Shown here: piece by piece, positions 61,530-64,000 of the stretch
How the letters are laid out: each line of letters starts with the position of its first letter
How positions within the stretch are numbered: the stretch's first letter is position 1
Assembly: GCA_026419195.1 (NCBI GenBank)
Contig: JANZZV010000001.1
Coordinates: 62,001-126,000 of the forward strand
Length of the DNA: 64,000 nucleotides
Reading direction: 5' to 3'
Origin: Fervidobacterium sp.
GTDB lineage: Bacteria > Thermotogota > Thermotogae > Thermotogales > Fervidobacteriaceae
Notes under the pieces: generated by a model
Told to the model about the DNA's origin: nothing
Database searches by the model: none
What the model saw: only the letters and a program-made list of their open reading frames with translations
Translations under genes and position numbers: made by a program

Positions 61530-62135
61530 TTATTTAAAAAATGGATTCAACTTAAAAAGTTCTCTTAGTTCGAAAATATTACCGTGTCCAGGGCAAACGA
61601 TCCAGTCTTGCGGTAATTTTTTAAATTTCTCTCTTAGTACGCTCACAGTGTTTTTCATTTCCTCGCGCATTTTTCTTCGAACAGAATTGTCAAGATACAG
61701 ATCAACTCTTCCAATTGTATCAATAAAGACAACATCACCAGTGAATATAAATCCATCAAATATAATGACGCGAGAACCGTAAGTATGACCCGGTGCCGGA
61801 ATTACTTGAAAATATTCGTCTACATTATACCATTGAATATCAATTGAGAAAAGCTCTCCGAACAATATGGAAAGATTCAGGTAAGGATCAGATAGATAAA
61901 CACTCTCTTCGTTTGAAATATATAATTTCTGTGGTCTTATCTCATTTAGTCCACTTATATGATCGTAATGTCCATGTGTGAGAATTACTTGGTATTGAGT
62001 ATCAAGCTGTACAAATGCACTTACACCTTTTCCCGGGTCGATGATGTAGTTAACACCGTTGATACTCAGTAGATACGTATTTGTTCTCAGCTCTCCAGAA
62101 GTTTGGAAAACTTTAAAATCCTGCATCATTTCCAT
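61530..62135 (-). CDS. Metallo-beta-lactamase-fold hydrolase (glyoxalase II-like)
   Basis: The 201-residue protein has the metal motif ILTHGHYDHISGL, then PAPGHTYGSRVIIF, FTGDVVFIDTIG and the final CPGHGN. These are the conserved His and Asp ligands of small glyoxalase II-type hydrolases. Substrates of this group are thioesters, phosphoesters or lactones and cannot be read here. The ATG at 62135 is 7 bases after GAGGAAG. The next gene downstream is the NYN-like nuclease gene. Confidence 0.88.
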   Translation of the reverse strand: MEMMQDFKVFQTSGELRTNTYLLSINGVNYIIDPGKGVSAFVQLDTQYQVILTHGHYDHISGLNEIRPQKLYISNEESVYLSDPYLNLSILFGELFSIDIQWYNVDEYFQVIPAPGHTYGSRVIIFDGFIFTGDVVFIDTIGRVDLYLDNSVRRKMREEMKNTVSVLREKFKKLPQDWIVCPGHGNIFELRELFKLNPFFK

Positions 62136-62153
62136 ATTTGTACTTCCTCACTT

Positions 62154-63290
62154 TTAAAATAATAAATTGTAAATAAGATTTGCACTGAACCCCGCGATGA
62201 GTCCACCAAGTGTGTGTGAAAGGATGGCTTTGCTTGTTAAATATCTGTAACCAAGAGCATCCATCATACCCACATGAGTGCTCAGATAACCACTCCACGT
62301 CATACCTATTGCGGTAAAGACTGCAACGTCGCTAGGTTTTACTAAGCCATGTTCCATGAACCTTGGAACGAGTGCAAGAGCGGCGCCAGTTGAACCAAGG
62401 CATGTTATAGGAAAAGCTATTAACTGCGGAGAATCGAATCCGAAAAGAAGCTTAAAAGGTACAAACAACCATTTACCAATTTTATCAAACAACGCTATCC
62501 CTTCGTAAGCCAATCCTTGGTAACCTATGTTAGGGTCTTTTGGACCGAACGTAAACATCATTACTATTGTACTTATCGTTAATACACCTGGTATAATTCC
62601 AATACCTATATCTACTCCTGTTTTACCGCCATCAAGCATTGCTTCGAGGAATCTTTCAAAAACATTTCCTTCCCTGATTTCTCGATACCTTAGGTTTGCA
62701 TGGTCTATCTCTTTATGGATACTGCCAAGCCGTTTTTTTGTCCAGTATGAAAACAAACGCACACTTATTATACTTCCTATTATAGTTGCAATATTTCCTA
62801 CGATGACGGCTGGAACTAAGTTAATTCCAGCCCTACCACCCTGAGCTATGAAGAACGTTGAAACTATCATTCCCATACCAAATGCTGTGCCAAGGTTACA
62901 CAGAAGAGGTTCCTGCCATCTCTCAAAATGCGAGATAAATGATTTATCTTTTGCTAAAGCAATTATGGCTGGGTTATCTGAGAAATAAGTTGATAAAATA
63001 CCCATAGCAGCAATACCTGGCATATTGTAAAGCGGTTTCATAAGTTTATCAAGCAGCATGTGAATCCAGTGAACAATTCCAAACTCTGTTAAAAGGGAGG
63101 CAAACGCACCGGTAAGTACCGCTACAGCCATGATGAAAAAAACAGTGTTCAGTAGCAAATCATGGGCAGTAGCCATGAGGGTTTTGAAAAAATTCGCACT
63201 ACCCATAGTGTGGATAAATGCCCAGAAAAAGAGTAATAAAAAGAATAAGAAAATGAAGGATTCAAAAGAAAATATAGGTTTTCTCTCCAC
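62154..63290 (-). CDS. Nucleoside-recognition (Gate) domain membrane protein, YjiH-like
   Basis: The 378-residue protein has about nine hydrophobic segments and Gate-domain text: LLNTVFFIMAVAVLTGAFASLLTEFGIVHWI, then MPGIAAMGILSTYFSDNPAIIALAKDKSF and FAIGMTWSGYLSTHVGMMDALGY-like text (AIGMTWSGYLSTHVGMMDALG). It resembles YjiH and CD0519-type proteins of unknown transport role. The GTG at 63290 is 6 bases after AAGGAGGA; a start 22 codons upstream lacks a site and would add a polar tail. It heads the minus-strand run down to the purine permease and is divergent from rnr. Confidence 0.75.
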   Translation of the reverse strand: MERKPIFSFESFIFLFFLLLFFWAFIHTMGSANFFKTLMATAHDLLLNTVFFIMAVAVLTGAFASLLTEFGIVHWIHMLLDKLMKPLYNMPGIAAMGILSTYFSDNPAIIALAKDKSFISHFERWQEPLLCNLGTAFGMGMIVSTFFIAQGGRAGINLVPAVIVGNIATIIGSIISVRLFSYWTKKRLGSIHKEIDHANLRYREIREGNVFERFLEAMLDGGKTGVDIGIGIIPGVLTISTIVMMFTFGPKDPNIGYQGLAYEGIALFDKIGKWLFVPFKLLFGFDSPQLIAFPITCLGSTGAALALVPRFMEHGLVKPSDVAVFTAIGMTWSGYLSTHVGMMDALGYRYLTSKAILSHTLGGLIAGFSANLIYNLLF

Positions 63291-63387
63291 GGTTTTTCCT
63301 CCTTCTGCTTTTTCTTCTTTCAATAAAAGGATACCATCTAAAAATGCTAAGGTCAAAGTACTTTAGGAAATGAAATAGAGAAGATTT

Positions 63388-63416
63388 TTGCTCTGTAGTG
63401 AGATTAATGATATAAT
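63388..63416 (+). promoter_or_regulatory. rnr promoter
   Basis: TTGCTC and TATAAT are spaced 17 bases apart with a TG extension before the -10, about 70 bases before the rnr start. Confidence 0.7.
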
Positions 63417-63488
63417 ATCCTTGTACACTCAAATATCTTGAGATTAAGAGTGGCTGGCTTATTTAGTAAATCGTGGGGAGGAAGTTTA

Positions 63489-64000
63489 ATGCCTAAGAAA
63501 ACAGAACTGAAAAAACTATTCAAGCAATCAGATTATAAACCTATGACTTACAAAGAAATATGCCGGTATTTTAATGTTACCGATGGTAAAGAGAAGCAAC
63601 TTTTGAAGAAACAACTCGAAGAGCTTGTTAATTCCGGTTATATATTCAGGGGAGATGATGGAAGATATCAACTGACAAGAGGAAACTTACTCATAGGAAT
63701 AATAGAATTCACAAGAAGTGGGAATATAGCATTTGTTACCACCGACGATGGTCAAGAGATAGCTGTTCCGATAGAAAAGACCAATCTTGCAATGCACAAG
63801 GATAAAGTTCAAGTGCAAATCATAGGAAAGTGGTATGATCTTCCAGAAGGAAGAGTCACAAAGATCTTAGAAAGAGGTATAAAGCAATTCGTAGGTGTTT
63901 TCGAAACCAGAGGGCAGTTTGCGTTTGTAATACCTGATGATCCAAAATTACCATATGAGTTCAAAGTACAAGTAGAGGATATAAATGGTGCGAAACCAGG
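63489..64000 (+). CDS. rnr: Ribonuclease R, N-terminal part (cut by window edge)
   Basis: RNase R is a 3'-5' exoribonuclease that degrades structured RNA. The visible 170 residues hold the N-terminal winged helix (PMTYKEICRYFNVTDGKEKQLLKKQLEELVNSGYIFR) and two cold-shock-type RNA-binding strands regions (GIIEFTRSGNIAFVTTDDGQEIAVP and FVGVFETRGQFAFVIPDD). The catalytic RNB and the S1 domains lie beyond the window. The ATG follows TGGGGAGGAAGTTTA. The name RNase R rather than RNase II follows from the N-terminal winged helix and cold-shock order. Confidence 0.9.
   Translation, partial: MPKKTELKKLFKQSDYKPMTYKEICRYFNVTDGKEKQLLKKQLEELVNSGYIFRGDDGRYQLTRGNLLIGIIEFTRSGNIAFVTTDDGQEIAVPIEKTNLAMHKDKVQVQIIGKWYDLPEGRVTKILERGIKQFVGVFETRGQFAFVIPDDPKLPYEFKVQVEDINGAKP

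Noticed and set aside
1-64000. tRNA or rRNA genes, CRISPR arrays, transposases or phage genes
   Set aside because: Reading both strands, I found no cloverleaf text with a T-loop, no regular repeat-spacer array and no transposase, integrase or phage protein. A tRNA scan was not possible here.

Overview
The window comes from the chromosome of an anaerobic thermophile of the Thermotogae. It is AT-rich, coding is dense, and TTG and GTG starts behind strong GGAGG sites are common. Several gene blocks look Thermotogales-like: a TM287/TM288-type heterodimeric ABC exporter, the STAS-cmk-ispH-S1-der string, and a block running from ruvB to ftsH. A Fervidobacterium-like genome is the best guess (inference from gene content and base composition). 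I see no rRNA, tRNA, CRISPR array, insertion sequence or prophage. No stretch over 300 bases lacks a gene.

Layout. 1-9800 (minus): one long run, gatA-gatB-secreted protein-hemW-ftsW-murG-murC-smc, joining tRNA amidation to envelope synthesis and chromosome segregation. 9900-19900 (plus): flavin reductase, transaldolase, aspS, a STAS protein, cmk, an IspH-ribosomal S1 fusion, der, a cysteine-cluster protein and an HD-GYP protein. The HD-GYP gene converges on a minus-strand receptor with a degenerate GGDEF-like end. 21350-22330: rpsB with a structured leader and its own terminator. 22340-26700 (minus): udg, a DtxR-like regulator, a sugar epimerase, rarA and an EamA transporter. 26700-31000 (minus): marR and two ABC exporter halves behind a consensus promoter with two tandem operators. 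31000-43500 (plus): a long, tightly packed run from ruvB to a radical SAM gene. It includes nadK, tilS, ftsH and a 1112-residue protein joining an LptF/G-type permease to an LptD-like beta-rich domain. 43500-45700 (minus): rsmE, an MsmX/UgpC-type sugar ATPase and an orphan Phd-type antitoxin. 45800-49150 (plus): radical SAM enzyme, TetR regulator and MFS transporter. 49150-63300 (mostly minus): L31, an S1-domain protein, an H-NOX chemoreceptor, sugar and purine transporters, and a housekeeping run that includes maf, radC, an NYN-like nuclease and a gate-domain membrane protein. The window ends inside rnr (plus).

The most interesting items are these. (1) The LptF/G-LptD-like fusion spans both halves of a lipid-export pathway in a phylum known for its toga. 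(2) The IspH-S1 fusion has a strong in-frame internal start exactly at the domain boundary, so one gene may yield two products. (3) The H-NOX chemoreceptor matches the oxygen-binding Thermoanaerobacter H-NOX at every pocket residue I can recall, with identical numbering. (4) A radical SAM/TetR operon could concern membrane lipids. (5) Several candidate cis elements stand out: the marR double operator, the rpsB leader, and strong hairpins inside the 5' parts of rarA, a radical SAM gene and der.
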